In this document: piece by piece, positions 9,127 through 17,405 of the stretch | How positions within the stretch are numbered: position 1 is the stretch's first letter | Layout of the letters: every line of letters begins with the position of its first letter | DNA from: an uncultured Flavobacteriales bacterium | Lineage (GTDB): Bacteria; Bacteroidota; Bacteroidia; Flavobacteriales; Crocinitomicaceae | Direction of reading: 5' to 3' | NCBI GenBank assembly: GCA_946480085.1 | Contig: CAMLHZ010000009.1 | Coordinates: 62,001 to 126,000 of the forward strand | DNA length: 64,000 nt | Notes under the pieces: model-generated | Databases searched by the model: none | Told to the model about the DNA's origin: nothing | The model's input: the letters and a program-made list of their open reading frames with translations, nothing else | Position numbers and translations under genes: made by a program

Positions 9127-9134
9127 TATTTTTG
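9127..9134 (+). promoter_or_regulatory. -7 box upstream of uvrB
   Basis: TATTTTTG fits TAnnTTTG and lies 17 bases before the uvrB ATG at 9152. TTG trinucleotides at 9104 and 9107 lie 20 and 17 bases upstream and could be the -33 element. Confidence 0.45.
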
Positions 9135-9151
9135 TATAGAGACCCTTCTTT

Positions 9152-11167
9152 ATGCAATTTCAACTCGTTTCAGATTTTAAGCCAACTGGTGACCAACCCA
9201 ATGCCATTAAGGAATTGGTAGAAGGATTAAACCAAGGGGTTCCGGCGCAAACTTTACTTGGAGTCACTGGTAGTGGTAAAACCTTTACCATGGCTAACGT
9301 AATTCAGCAAGTTGAGCGACCAACTCTCATTCTTTCGCATAACAAAACATTGGCTGCTCAGTTGTATGGAGAATTCAAGCAATTCTTTCCAAACAATGCT
9401 GTGGAGTACTTCGTAAGTTATTATGATTACTATCAGCCTGAAGCTTATCTTCCTGTTACAGACACCTACATTGAGAAAGACCTTCAAATCAACGATGAAA
9501 TTGAGAAATTGCGACTTTCAGCGACATCTTCTCTGCTTTCGGGTCGTAGAGATGTTATCGTAATTGCTTCGGTTTCCTGCATCTACGGTATCGGGAACCC
9601 GAATGAATTTTCAAAATCAATTATCGAAATATCGGTTGGACAGCGAATCAGCAGAAATCAGTTTTTGCTGCGTTTGGTTGAAAATCTGTACTCGAGAAGC
9701 GATCTGAATCTGGAACGCGGGAATTTTAGAGTAAAAGGCGATACAGTAGATATTTATTTGGCTTACGCAGATCATGCGCTTCGAATTGAATTTTGGGGAG
9801 ATGAAATAGAAGCAATAAAAACCATAGATCCTGAAACTACAAGTGTTATAGAGGTATTTCAGGAAATCAATATTTATCCTGCAAACATCTTCGTTTCTAG
9901 TCCGGAAAACACCAGACAAGCCATTGATCGAATTGGTGAAGACATGGTTATTCAGGTGGAGAACTTTCGCAAGGAAGGCAAACCCATGGAAGCAAAACGT
10001 TTGGAAGAACGTACTTCATACGACATGGAAATGATGCGTGAATTGGGATATTGCTCCGGAATTGAAAACTATTCGCGTTATTTCGACCAAAGAGAACCAG
10101 GAACACGACCTTTCTGTTTGTTGGATTATTTCCCAAATGACTTCATGCTGATCGTTGATGAAAGTCATGTTACCATGCCACAAATTCGCGCAATGTACGG
10201 TGGTGACAGGTCAAGAAAGATCAACCTGGTGGAATTCGGTTTCCGTTTGCAGGCAGCAATGGATAATCGTCCGCTGAAGTTTGAAGAATTCGAAAGCATG
10301 ATTCACCAAGTGGTTTTTGTTTCTGCAACACCGGCAGAATACGAATTGGAAAAATCGGAAGGTGTTGTTGTAGAACAATTGATTCGTCCAACAGGACTTT
10401 TAGACCCAATTATTGAAGTCCGGCCAAGCAAAAATCAGGTAGATGATCTACTTGAAGAAATACAACTTCGAAGAGAAAGAGATGAACGAACATTGGTTAC
10501 TACGCTGACCAAACGGATGGCTGAAGAGCTTCAAAAATACATGGATAAATTAGGCGTTCCTTGTAGATACATTCACTCGGATGTGGATACGATAGAACGT
10601 GTAGAAATCCTTCGTCAGTTACGTTTAGGAGAATTCGACGTTTTGATCGGTGTGAATTTGCTTAGAGAAGGATTGGATTTACCAGAAGTGAGTTTGGTTG
10701 CAATTATTGATGCGGACAAGGAAGGTTTCCTGAGAAACGTTCGATCGTTGGTTCAAACCGTTGGTCGGGCGGCCAGAAACGTCAATGGAATGGTCATTAT
10801 GTACGCTGATAAAATGACAGATTCAATGCGAAAAACCATTGAAGAAACGGAACGCAGACGAGCACAACAAATTGCCTATAACGAAGAGCACGGAATGGTT
10901 CCAACAGCATTGAACAAATCTACTGAGACGATCTTGAAATCGACAAAAGTAGCGGATGGTGATGGTGATTACCGCGATTTGTTGAAGGAATACAAACCAG
11001 AGGAAAAGATGGTTGCAGAAAATGTAGTATCTTACCTCTCGAAAGAAGAATTGGACAAAGCCATTTCAACAACGCGAAAAGCAATGGAAAAAGCGGCAAA
11101 AGAACTGGACTTTATTCAGGCAGCCAAACTTCGCGACCATTTGAAAGAACTTCAATCACAGCTATGA
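9152..11167 (+). CDS. uvrB: Excinuclease ABC subunit B
   Basis: UvrB (671 residues, the usual family length) is the helicase-like subunit of UvrABC nucleotide excision repair. It verifies DNA damage handed over by UvrA and recruits UvrC. The Walker A motif GVTGSGKT is at residues 37-44. The damage-probing beta-hairpin region (SYYDYYQPEAYLP) is near residue 90, the DESH motif near 336, and a C-terminal UVR domain (KELDFIQAAKLRDHLKELQ) is intact. Its stop overlaps the ATG of a small lipoprotein gene (ATGA), which is therefore probably co-translated. Confidence 0.97.
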   Translation: MQFQLVSDFKPTGDQPNAIKELVEGLNQGVPAQTLLGVTGSGKTFTMANVIQQVERPTLILSHNKTLAAQLYGEFKQFFPNNAVEYFVSYYDYYQPEAYLPVTDTYIEKDLQINDEIEKLRLSATSSLLSGRRDVIVIASVSCIYGIGNPNEFSKSIIEISVGQRISRNQFLLRLVENLYSRSDLNLERGNFRVKGDTVDIYLAYADHALRIEFWGDEIEAIKTIDPETTSVIEVFQEINIYPANIFVSSPENTRQAIDRIGEDMVIQVENFRKEGKPMEAKRLEERTSYDMEMMRELGYCSGIENYSRYFDQREPGTRPFCLLDYFPNDFMLIVDESHVTMPQIRAMYGGDRSRKINLVEFGFRLQAAMDNRPLKFEEFESMIHQVVFVSATPAEYELEKSEGVVVEQLIRPTGLLDPIIEVRPSKNQVDDLLEEIQLRRERDERTLVTTLTKRMAEELQKYMDKLGVPCRYIHSDVDTIERVEILRQLRLGEFDVLIGVNLLREGLDLPEVSLVAIIDADKEGFLRNVRSLVQTVGRAARNVNGMVIMYADKMTDSMRKTIEETERRRAQQIAYNEEHGMVPTALNKSTETILKSTKVADGDGDYRDLLKEYKPEEKMVAENVVSYLSKEELDKAISTTRKAMEKAAKELDFIQAAKLRDHLKELQSQL

Positions 11168-11565
11168 TGAAAAAAGCAATTGTATTTGGATCAGTAGGAT
11201 TATTCGTTTTAACCATCTTGTTTTGTTGCGACAAATATGTTGTAAAGTACAATCCAAACTTCGAAGGTAAGTGGCGGACTGACACTTATTATAACACCGA
11301 TTTCAATGACACTACCACTTCTGAATTGGTCATTGAAGGAAAAGAAGGTTCATACAAATTCGGATGTAGGTCCATTTGTGCTCCGGAACTATGTGACTGT
11401 ATTACCACTCAAGGCGGAAAAGCTGTCATCAACAAACAGCATACACAAATGAAAGTTGGCTCAACAAGTGCTTATCCTTTAACCATTGAAGTAGAGCCCT
11501 ATCAGGATGCCAACGGAGTTTGGAGAATGGAATTACAGGGTGAGGAATTTAAGAAAGTAGAATAA
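11164..11565 (+). CDS. Hypothetical lipoprotein downstream of uvrB
   Basis: A 133-residue protein with an N-terminal hydrophobic segment ending in FCC, a possible lipobox. The mature part has four cysteines within about 15 residues (CRSICAPELCDC) and is beta-rich near EGKWRTDTYYN, recalling lipocalin-like small lipoproteins; the family is not certain. Its start overlaps the uvrB stop by 4 bases (ATGA). A second ATG one codon downstream is an alternative start. The link to DNA repair is probably positional only. Confidence 0.6.
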   Translation: MMKKAIVFGSVGLFVLTILFCCDKYVVKYNPNFEGKWRTDTYYNTDFNDTTTSELVIEGKEGSYKFGCRSICAPELCDCITTQGGKAVINKQHTQMKVGSTSAYPLTIEVEPYQDANGVWRMELQGEEFKKVE

Positions 11566-11653
11566 ATCACTTCGACCTTAAAAATATTGGAAACGAAATA
11601 AGTTTACCTTCGGCTTCTTAGGACATCTTCTTAAAATCGAGCGAGTAAAGACT

Positions 11654-11661
11654 TAAATTTG
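11654..11661 (+). promoter_or_regulatory. -7 box upstream of the LRR gene
   Basis: TAAATTTG matches TAnnTTTG. It overlaps the upstream TTG codon at 11659, so that codon cannot be the start if this promoter is used. This supports the ATG at 11692. Confidence 0.45.
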
Positions 11662-11691
11662 AGGACAATACTTGTTTACAAGCCAAACAAA

Positions 11692-12291
11692 ATGATGAAG
11701 TTTTTATTTGTTCTTTCCTTTTTCTTCATGTCACAGGTGGAGGCAAGCGGACAAACGGACTCTCTGCTCAATCTCGCACAATTGCGCAAAGAACATACCT
11801 ACACAGATCTGAAGAAAGCATTTAAACATCCCGAAAAAGTGATTGTTCTTGATCTGTCTGGACAAGAACTTGATAGTTTACCGGAAACTATAGGTTCATT
11901 GATCAACTTACAGGTTTTACTGCTTGGTCCCGGACCAAAAAAATCCGTTCCGAAGAGAATTCTTAGAAAGTCCAAACACATTGGCGGCGGAATCTATCAT
12001 CTTGACCGTGGAACAGGAAAATATGTGGGTTACAACAAACTGACAACCCTTCCGGAATCGATGAAGCAACTGACAAAACTTCAATACCTTAATCTGAGCT
12101 ATAATCAGTTTGATGAAATCCCAGAAATGCTTCAATCGTTCAAAAACCTGAAAATGCTTAGTCTTTCGGAGTGCCGAAAACTTTTTGATAATGCAACGCA
12201 AATCTCGGAACTGAAAACGAAACTTCCTGAAGGCTGCATTTTTCATTATCCTACTGAAAATGAAGAAAGATTTAGTCCTTACTCAAACTAA
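11692..12291 (+). CDS. Secreted leucine-rich repeat protein
   Basis: About 199 residues from the ATG at 11692 (a second ATG follows at 11695). The frame extends to a TTG at 11659, but the ATG pair begins a clean signal peptide (MMKFLFVLSFFFMSQVEASG) and the TTG sits in a promoter-like box. Three or more leucine-rich repeats follow, for example LDSLPETIGSLINLQVLLL and LTTLPESMKQLTKLQYLNLS. Such domains usually mediate protein binding; no partner is evident. Four bases separate its stop from the next gene, a lipoprotein, so both are probably in one transcript. Confidence 0.75.
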   Translation: MMKFLFVLSFFFMSQVEASGQTDSLLNLAQLRKEHTYTDLKKAFKHPEKVIVLDLSGQELDSLPETIGSLINLQVLLLGPGPKKSVPKRILRKSKHIGGGIYHLDRGTGKYVGYNKLTTLPESMKQLTKLQYLNLSYNQFDEIPEMLQSFKNLKMLSLSECRKLFDNATQISELKTKLPEGCIFHYPTENEERFSPYSN

Positions 12292-12295
12292 TTTT

Positions 12296-12673
12296 ATGAA
12301 GCCACACAAACTATTTCTACTTTGTTTACTCCCGTTATTATTGAGTTGTGATGCGGTTGTTCATATGAGCTATTCCGTTGAAAACAAAACCAAAGAAGAT
12401 ATTTATCTTTTCATTCCAGGATTTCCTGCCGATAGTAGTTTAGGTGTTTACGGAAAAACTGTCGACACTGTGATACACATGAAACCAAATGAAAATTTGG
12501 TTGTAGGTTTCGGTCGTAAGATCGATTTTCCATGGGGTGCGAAAAACATTTACAAAGAGCATCCAGGAAGATGCGGAATTGAGCGCGTTGATTCGGATAG
12601 TACGATTCGTTTTGGTTGCACGAAGAACGAATGGAAATACAAACGGAAGAATTCGAATTTGGTCATTAAATAG
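12296..12673 (+). CDS. Hypothetical lipoprotein
   Basis: A 125-residue protein from the ATG at 12296. The frame opens at 12260 inside the LRR gene, but the internal ATG begins a lipoprotein signal (MKPHKLFLLCLLPLLLSC) with lipobox LLSC. The mature part is beta-rich with two further cysteines and no family I recognise. It follows the LRR gene by 4 bases. The copy-like sequence TATCTCGACTTCGCTCGATA just after its stop belongs to a dispersed intergenic repeat. Confidence 0.65.
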   Translation: MKPHKLFLLCLLPLLLSCDAVVHMSYSVENKTKEDIYLFIPGFPADSSLGVYGKTVDTVIHMKPNENLVVGFGRKIDFPWGAKNIYKEHPGRCGIERVDSDSTIRFGCTKNEWKYKRKNSNLVIK

Positions 12674-12676
12674 TTC

Positions 12677-12702
12677 AATATCTCGACTTCGCTCGATAAC
12701 CT
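12677..12702. repeat. Single arm of dispersed repeat family B
   Basis: ATATCTCGACTTCGCTCGAT, followed by AACC, matches the left arms near 31328 and 41264 with one or two changes. No inverted partner is visible nearby. Confidence 0.5.
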
Positions 12703-12800
12703 TTGAACTATTTATCGTTTAAACTATTAAACCCTGTTTTTTAGGTGAACTGTACCCGAAATGTTCTTCTCAGCCCTTAAATTCGCCAAAAAACGAACTC

Positions 12801-13112
12801 ATGAACTTCAAATCGTCACTTGGAATACTTCGCATTTTCGGATTATTGGAAGGAATTTCTTTCCTGTCATTCATTGTTACAATGCCTTTGAAATACATGT
12901 ATGGCATAAAAGAACCAAACATGATTGTAGGAATGGCGCATGGTTTTCTGTTCATTGGCTACGTTGGAATGGTGTTTTGGGTAAGTACCGAAACGCGCTG
13001 GACAATCAAAGAGAAACTTGGTGCTTATATCGCTTCACTTCTACCGTTCGGAACGTTTGTAGCTGATGCTAAAATCTTTAAGAATACGGTGATTGTTAAG
13101 GAAGACGCATAG
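12801..13112 (+). CDS. DUF3817 small integral membrane protein
   Basis: A 103-residue protein with three hydrophobic helices and the DUF3817 signature: an N-terminal LRIFGLLEGISFLSFIVTMP, then KYMYGIKEPNMIVGMAHGFLF and a final TM helix. The family (YdzA-like) is common in bacteria and of unknown function. An ATG in another frame at 12761 opens a longer overlapping frame that has no family features and is not favoured. Confidence 0.85.
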   Translation: MNFKSSLGILRIFGLLEGISFLSFIVTMPLKYMYGIKEPNMIVGMAHGFLFIGYVGMVFWVSTETRWTIKEKLGAYIASLLPFGTFVADAKIFKNTVIVKEDA

Positions 13113-13113
13113 C

Positions 13114-13310
13114 CAGGCTTCGATACATCGCGACTTACGCGTCGCGACACTCAGCCTGACTAATGCACACTTAACTCCTAGTCAGTTGTATACAATTCTC
13201 CACTTCTTTACAATACGATTCCAATCACTCGGTTTGACTGAATAATTTACACGTCAGTCTGAGTGGTTTTGACCGAAATATAATGGAGGGCAAAAGTATA
13301 TCGAAGCCTG
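13114..13310. repeat. Intergenic palindromic element, family A, copy 2
   Basis: A 197-base element between convergent genes, bounded by perfect 12-base inverted ends (CAGGCTTCGATA / TATCGAAGCCTG). It holds a stem TCGCGAC / GTCGCGA (13128-13147) and the sequence GACCGAAATATAATGGA (13271-13287), which corresponds to the core of copy 1 at 8674-8690. It may serve as a bidirectional terminator for the flanking genes. Confidence 0.65.
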
Positions 13311-13321
13311 ACTTGTGAATA

Positions 13322-14548
13322 TTAGAAATAAGTGGAGAAACCGAGCGAGAAAACGCCAGTCAAAGCAGCTGGATTATTGAACAAATCCGTTTGCTCCTGG
13401 TAACGATAGTTGAATCGGAAAACGGTTTGAGCACTTGGTCGTAAACTGATTGAAGGAACAATGCTCCAAACGTAATCTCCAAGCGTGCCGTTGGTTTCAG
13501 TAAAGCGACCAACATTCCAATCTACATACTCTACTCTGCACGAAAGATTAACAACAGCCTTCGACCAGCCCAAAATTTTGCGCTTCAAAACTGGCTGAAT
13601 GACATCAACAAAACCACCGTGCTGTTTACTTCCGAAAAACGGTCCGTAGTTCTGCGGAATATCCACTAAAATCCACGCAAATTCGCCAACAATCCGAGTT
13701 CCAGCTTTCGGAATCACAGAATTCCAATCAATGGCAAAAACATCCAATCTTCGTTGGTCGTCAATGATCAATCCATCATCTTGAAATTTATTGTAAACCC
13801 CGCCCATATAAGAAAAACCAAGTTCCCCAATTTTGTTGTAGCGAATAGCCAATTTTCCATTTATCAATGGCTTTCCACTATTGATTTCTTCAAAACGTTC
13901 CGGATTCAATTTGGAAGCTGGAAGAAAAGTTCTGTTTTCGGCATTTTCAATGACCGTATTATCAAAAGAGCCTGTCAAATAAAACTCGTAACCAAACATC
14001 CATTTTCCTGAATAGGTTTTACCATAAGCTCCAAATCCGGCATTACTCCAGGTTGCAGGAAGCATTTGAGTTGCGGCGATTGGTCTGTCAATAAATTCCC
14101 ATTTTGGTCCGTCATGATTTTGATTGAAAGCACCAATTGGATTCATTACAATTCCACCACGCAAATTCAGTAAATGATGAAGCTCAACATCCAAAGAAGC
14201 AAACTCAATCGCAATTTCTTTTCCTCCTTCTTCGAATTCAATTTCGGTAAGGAATTTAAGGTTTCTATAAATTTTACTGGCTGCGAAAAGTGTTAGTCGT
14301 CTGGCCTGAAATTGATGTCCTTCGGTTACACCATCCGTAGCAGCATATTGCCAGTTTCCTTCTAAGTAACCACCCAAAGCAACAGGCGATTTCCCTAAAG
14401 CGAGAAAAGGTCTGTTATAAGCCGCGTCCATATTCATGTTATTGGTAGAATCAGTCGGAATTTGTTTTACAAAGGACGAGTCTCTCTGAGCAGTCACTTG
14501 AAAAGAAATGAATAGTGATGTGGTAATGAGGAGTAAAATTGCTTTCAT
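13322..14548 (-). CDS. Outer membrane porin-like protein
   Basis: A 408-residue protein with a signal peptide (MKAILLLITTSLFISFQVTAQ) and many amphipathic strands ending in a terminal aromatic residue (SLGFSTYF), as in outer membrane beta-barrels. It resembles phosphate-selective porin O/P-type or 'hypothetical porin' families. The preceding Rieske gene overlaps its start by one base (TAATG), making it the third gene of a redox operon. It may be a channel for the substrate or product of that system, which is inference from context only. Confidence 0.75.
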   Translation of the reverse strand: MKAILLLITTSLFISFQVTAQRDSSFVKQIPTDSTNNMNMDAAYNRPFLALGKSPVALGGYLEGNWQYAATDGVTEGHQFQARRLTLFAASKIYRNLKFLTEIEFEEGGKEIAIEFASLDVELHHLLNLRGGIVMNPIGAFNQNHDGPKWEFIDRPIAATQMLPATWSNAGFGAYGKTYSGKWMFGYEFYLTGSFDNTVIENAENRTFLPASKLNPERFEEINSGKPLINGKLAIRYNKIGELGFSYMGGVYNKFQDDGLIIDDQRRLDVFAIDWNSVIPKAGTRIVGEFAWILVDIPQNYGPFFGSKQHGGFVDVIQPVLKRKILGWSKAVVNLSCRVEYVDWNVGRFTETNGTLGDYVWSIVPSISLRPSAQTVFRFNYRYQEQTDLFNNPAALTGVFSLGFSTYF

Positions 14549-14985
14549 TATGCTAATGATATAATGATCTGACCATTTTTAATTTCGGTTGGAAAAGATT
14601 GAAGAGAATCTATTGCAGGACCTTCCTCTACTCCGCCATTTTTATTGAATTCACTTCCATGAGCGGGACAAACTATCCGATCACCAAAAACCTGCAGTTC
14701 TGCTCCCTGATGTGAGCATTTCAGTAACAAGGCAGTGTATACTCCATCATTCCGGAATAGGCAAATTGGAAAAGGCAAACTTGTTGTATGAACCAGGACA
14801 TATTTCCTATAATTGGTCTTTCCTTTTTTCACCATTTCAAATTCGCTTTCATTCACTGCCAGCTGTGAGTTTTGACTCTCCAAATCGAGATGTGAAGTTG
14901 CATTACAGCTTGTAAAAAGCGTAGAAATTGCTACACCGCTCAAACAGGCATAGCCACAAGTTTTAAAAAACTCTTTTCTATCCAT
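14548..14985 (-). CDS. Rieske [2Fe-2S] lipoprotein
   Basis: A 145-residue Rieske protein. The cluster ligands are clear: Cys90 and His92 in CSHQGAEL, and Cys106 and His109 in CPAHGSEF. The N-terminus MDRKEFFKTCGYACLSGVAI is a Tat-like signal with the twin arginine degenerated to RK, ending in a lipobox (FTSC, Cys27). The protein is therefore likely anchored in a membrane facing the periplasm. It overlaps both neighbours by one base (TAATG at each junction), so the three are strictly co-translated. An electron-transfer role with the di-heme cytochrome upstream is inferred. Confidence 0.9.
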   Translation of the reverse strand: MDRKEFFKTCGYACLSGVAISTLFTSCNATSHLDLESQNSQLAVNESEFEMVKKGKTNYRKYVLVHTTSLPFPICLFRNDGVYTALLLKCSHQGAELQVFGDRIVCPAHGSEFNKNGGVEEGPAIDSLQSFPTEIKNGQIIISLA

Positions 14986-16172
14986 TAAAGCGATTCTAAA
15001 AATTTGATCAGTGACTTTTTCGCACTCTCAGCCAATCCTAAATAAGCGTTTTTACTTGCCGCAGCCTCACCTCCATGATAAAGAATTGCTTCTTCTATGG
15101 AATGCGCCCGACCATCATGAAGCAAGTAGTATTGGCCTCCCTGTGAATTCTTTGAAAGCCCTAAGCCCCAAAGTGGAGCAGTACGCCATTCATACGTTTT
15201 CGCACTTCCTTCTGTATAATGATCATCCAGTGCCGAACCAAGATCGTGCAAAAGCAAATCCGTATAAGGAGCAAACGTTTTATTTGATAATGATGAGATT
15301 GGAGAATATCCTGTCTTCAACTCCGACTTATGACAAGCAACACAATTCAATTGATTAAAAATGGCTTTTCCTTCCATCACCTGAACATCGTTTTGATTTC
15401 TTTGAACAGGAGCTTTTAATGTTCTCAAGTAGAAAACCAGATTGAGCACTTTATCGTTTGTTACCTCCGGCTCGATTTCATGTCCGGAATAAACGTCAAC
15501 AGGACTAAATGTGGATGTAATTCCCATGTCCTGATTGTAGGCATTCACTGTTTGATGCAGCAAATCGTAAGCAGAAGCCTTTTTACCGAAACGACAAATG
15601 TACTTTCCATCTTGTGAAACCGCGTTTGGTCTTAGAACCACATAAGAGGGAAGTTCTTTCCAGTTTACCGTTCCTGAAATTCCATCGCCATTCGCATCAT
15701 TTGGGTCAGCCATCGCAAGTAAATCCTGGTCGGTTACGTAATCAAGAAACCCCAATCCCGTATTCGCCGGAGGAGTAAATTTAGAAGATGTTGCACCGTG
15801 GGGAATGGTTTCAGGAGTAAAACCGGGAAGTGCACGATTTTGCAACTGAGGTCCACCCTGATCTAAAAACTGATTTCCAAATTCATCTGGTTGACCAAAT
15901 CGAACAAGTGTCGTTGAAGGATGTCCTTTTCCGTCACCAGCATGACACGTAAAACAACTTGCTGCAACGAATGTAGATCCGAGGCCGGTTTGTTGTGTAA
16001 ACACTTCTGTAAATGCCGCATCACCCTTGGCGAATTGTTGCATTTCAGCCTTCGTTAATCCTTCAACTGGACCGTCCAAAACTTCTGCTTCGGCGGGTGC
16101 TTTCGGGAAAAATTTGTGACACGAAACAGCCAGAACGAGTGTAATAAAACAAGAAAGAAGTATTTTTTCCAT
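14985..16172 (-). CDS. Di-heme c-type cytochrome of the DHOR/DUF1111 family (lipoprotein)
   Basis: A 395-residue protein with two heme c attachment motifs, CFTCH (residues 73-77) and CVACH (277-281). The arrangement matches di-heme oxidoreductase (DHOR, formerly DUF1111 'thiol oxidoreductase') proteins, including the GDGISGTVN and GLGLSKN segments. A lipobox at VLAVSC puts the lipidated cysteine at residue 18. The family is related to di-heme peroxidases, but the reaction is unknown. It is the first gene of the operon with the Rieske lipoprotein and porin. A good promoter (TTTA-N20-TATATTTG on the minus strand) lies just upstream. Confidence 0.88.
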   Translation of the reverse strand: MEKILLSCFITLVLAVSCHKFFPKAPAEAEVLDGPVEGLTKAEMQQFAKGDAAFTEVFTQQTGLGSTFVAASCFTCHAGDGKGHPSTTLVRFGQPDEFGNQFLDQGGPQLQNRALPGFTPETIPHGATSSKFTPPANTGLGFLDYVTDQDLLAMADPNDANGDGISGTVNWKELPSYVVLRPNAVSQDGKYICRFGKKASAYDLLHQTVNAYNQDMGITSTFSPVDVYSGHEIEPEVTNDKVLNLVFYLRTLKAPVQRNQNDVQVMEGKAIFNQLNCVACHKSELKTGYSPISSLSNKTFAPYTDLLLHDLGSALDDHYTEGSAKTYEWRTAPLWGLGLSKNSQGGQYYLLHDGRAHSIEEAILYHGGEAAASKNAYLGLAESAKKSLIKFLESL

Positions 16173-16194
16173 TCGACTAACAGATATTCAGACA

Positions 16195-16226
16195 CAAATA
16201 TAAACATATTTTTAGATTAGACTAAA
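16195..16226 (-). promoter_or_regulatory. Promoter of the di-heme cytochrome/Rieske/porin operon
   Basis: On the minus strand TATATTTG (16195-16202) matches the -7 consensus, and TTTA at 16223-16226, 20 bases upstream, could be the -33 box. The start codon is 22 bases beyond the -7 box. Confidence 0.5.
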
Positions 16227-16336
16227 TTTATTATTTGACACAACTATTTCACGATTTTATAAAAACATAAAATTGTGTTTTTGGTTCTAAAAAAAGAGAA
16301 CTCACCTATTCACATTTGAACAAGAAAGTTTCAAGC

Positions 16337-16370
16337 AAAAAAAAGCGCTCTGAGACTATCAGAGCGCTTT
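16337..16370 (-). terminator. Intrinsic terminator downstream of accA
   Basis: A perfect 12-base stem AAAGCGCTCTGA / TCAGAGCGCTTT with a 5-base loop, followed on the minus strand by a run of T. It starts 20 bases after the accA stop. Confidence 0.85.
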
Positions 16371-16389
16371 CAAAATATATTATAGGAGA

Positions 16390-17346
16390 TTATCCTACCC
16401 AAACTCCCATCGAGTTGAATTTTTCAATTCTTTCATCGATACGTGTTTCCGGAGATTTTGGATCCAATTCCGCCAAATATGATTTAATTTTTTGCTTCAC
16501 AGATTCAAACATTTCTTCCTGACTTCTGTGAGCTCCGGATAATGGTTCCTGAATAACATCGTCAACCAATTTATTATGCTTCATATCTGTACTTGTCAAT
16601 TTAAGTGCCTCAGCAGCTCTTTCCTTATACTCCCACGATCTCCACAAAATTGATGAACATGATTCAGGAGAAATTACTGAATACCAGGTATTCTCCAACA
16701 TCACCACTTTATCTCCAACTCCAATACCTAAAGCACCACCAGAAGCTCCTTCACCAATAATAATACAGATTACAGGAACTTTCAACTGCATCATTTCATA
16801 AATGTTACGAGCAATTGCCTCACCTTGTCCACGTTCTTCAGCTTCTAATCCAGGAAAAGCACCAGGAGTATCAATAAAAGTTACGATAGGCTTATTGAAT
16901 TTTTCAGCCAAACGCATTAAACGCAATGCTTTTCTGTATCCTTCAGGATTCGCCATTCCGAAATTACGGTACTGACGCATCTTTGTATTGATTCCTTTTT
17001 GTTGTCCAATAAACATTACTGAACGACCGTCCAACAAACCGAAACCACCAACCATTGCTTTGTCATCTTTCACGGAACGATCTCCATGTAACTCCTGGAA
17101 AGTACCACCAGAAATGTGATTGATGTAAGCTAAAGTGTACGGTCTATCAGGGTGGCGCGACAATTGAACACGTTGCCATGGCGTTAAAGAAGAGAAAACT
17201 TCTTTTCTTTTTTCTTCCAGTTTTTGATTCAACGCATCAATGGTATCCGTCATGTCTACCCCTGATGTAGTCGCAATTTCACGTGTTTGTGCGATCTGCT
17301 CTTCTATTTCCTTAATCGGTTCTTCGAAATCTAAATATACTGACAT
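16390..17346 (-). CDS. accA: Acetyl-CoA carboxylase carboxyltransferase subunit alpha
   Basis: About 318 residues from the ATG at 17346; a GTG two codons upstream is possible but less likely. AccA with AccD forms the carboxyltransferase that moves CO2 from biotin to acetyl-CoA, giving malonyl-CoA for fatty acid synthesis. Family features include the N-terminal [18 protein letters not shown] helix, the [18 protein letters not shown] loop binding the acyl-CoA carbonyl, and [12 protein letters not shown]. The length is typical. accD is not in the window. A strong terminator follows the gene. Confidence 0.96.
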   Translation of the reverse strand: MSVYLDFEEPIKEIEEQIAQTREIATTSGVDMTDTIDALNQKLEEKRKEVFSSLTPWQRVQLSRHPDRPYTLAYINHISGGTFQELHGDRSVKDDKAMVGGFGLLDGRSVMFIGQQKGINTKMRQYRNFGMANPEGYRKALRLMRLAEKFNKPIVTFIDTPGAFPGLEAEERGQGEAIARNIYEMMQLKVPVICIIIGEGASGGALGIGVGDKVVMLENTWYSVISPESCSSILWRSWEYKERAAEALKLTSTDMKHNKLVDDVIQEPLSGAHRSQEEMFESVKQKIKSYLAELDPKSPETRIDERIEKFNSMGVWVG

Positions 17347-17405
17347 TGTCACAAGTTTGAAGGGCGAAAATTACGAAAATTGTGGGCATTTCTTAATTTT
17401 AAAGC

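Noticed and set aside
11659..11691. TTG start for the LRR gene
   Set aside because: It lies in a TAAATTTG promoter box and gives a poor N-terminus; the ATG at 11692 begins a signal peptide.
12761..13066. Overlapping 101-codon frame on the plus strand
   Set aside because: It is out of frame with the DUF3817 gene, which has clear membrane-protein features.
13114..13310. tRNA or structured RNA gene between convergent genes
   Set aside because: The stems belong to an inverted-repeat element also found at 8600; no tRNA-like fold is present.
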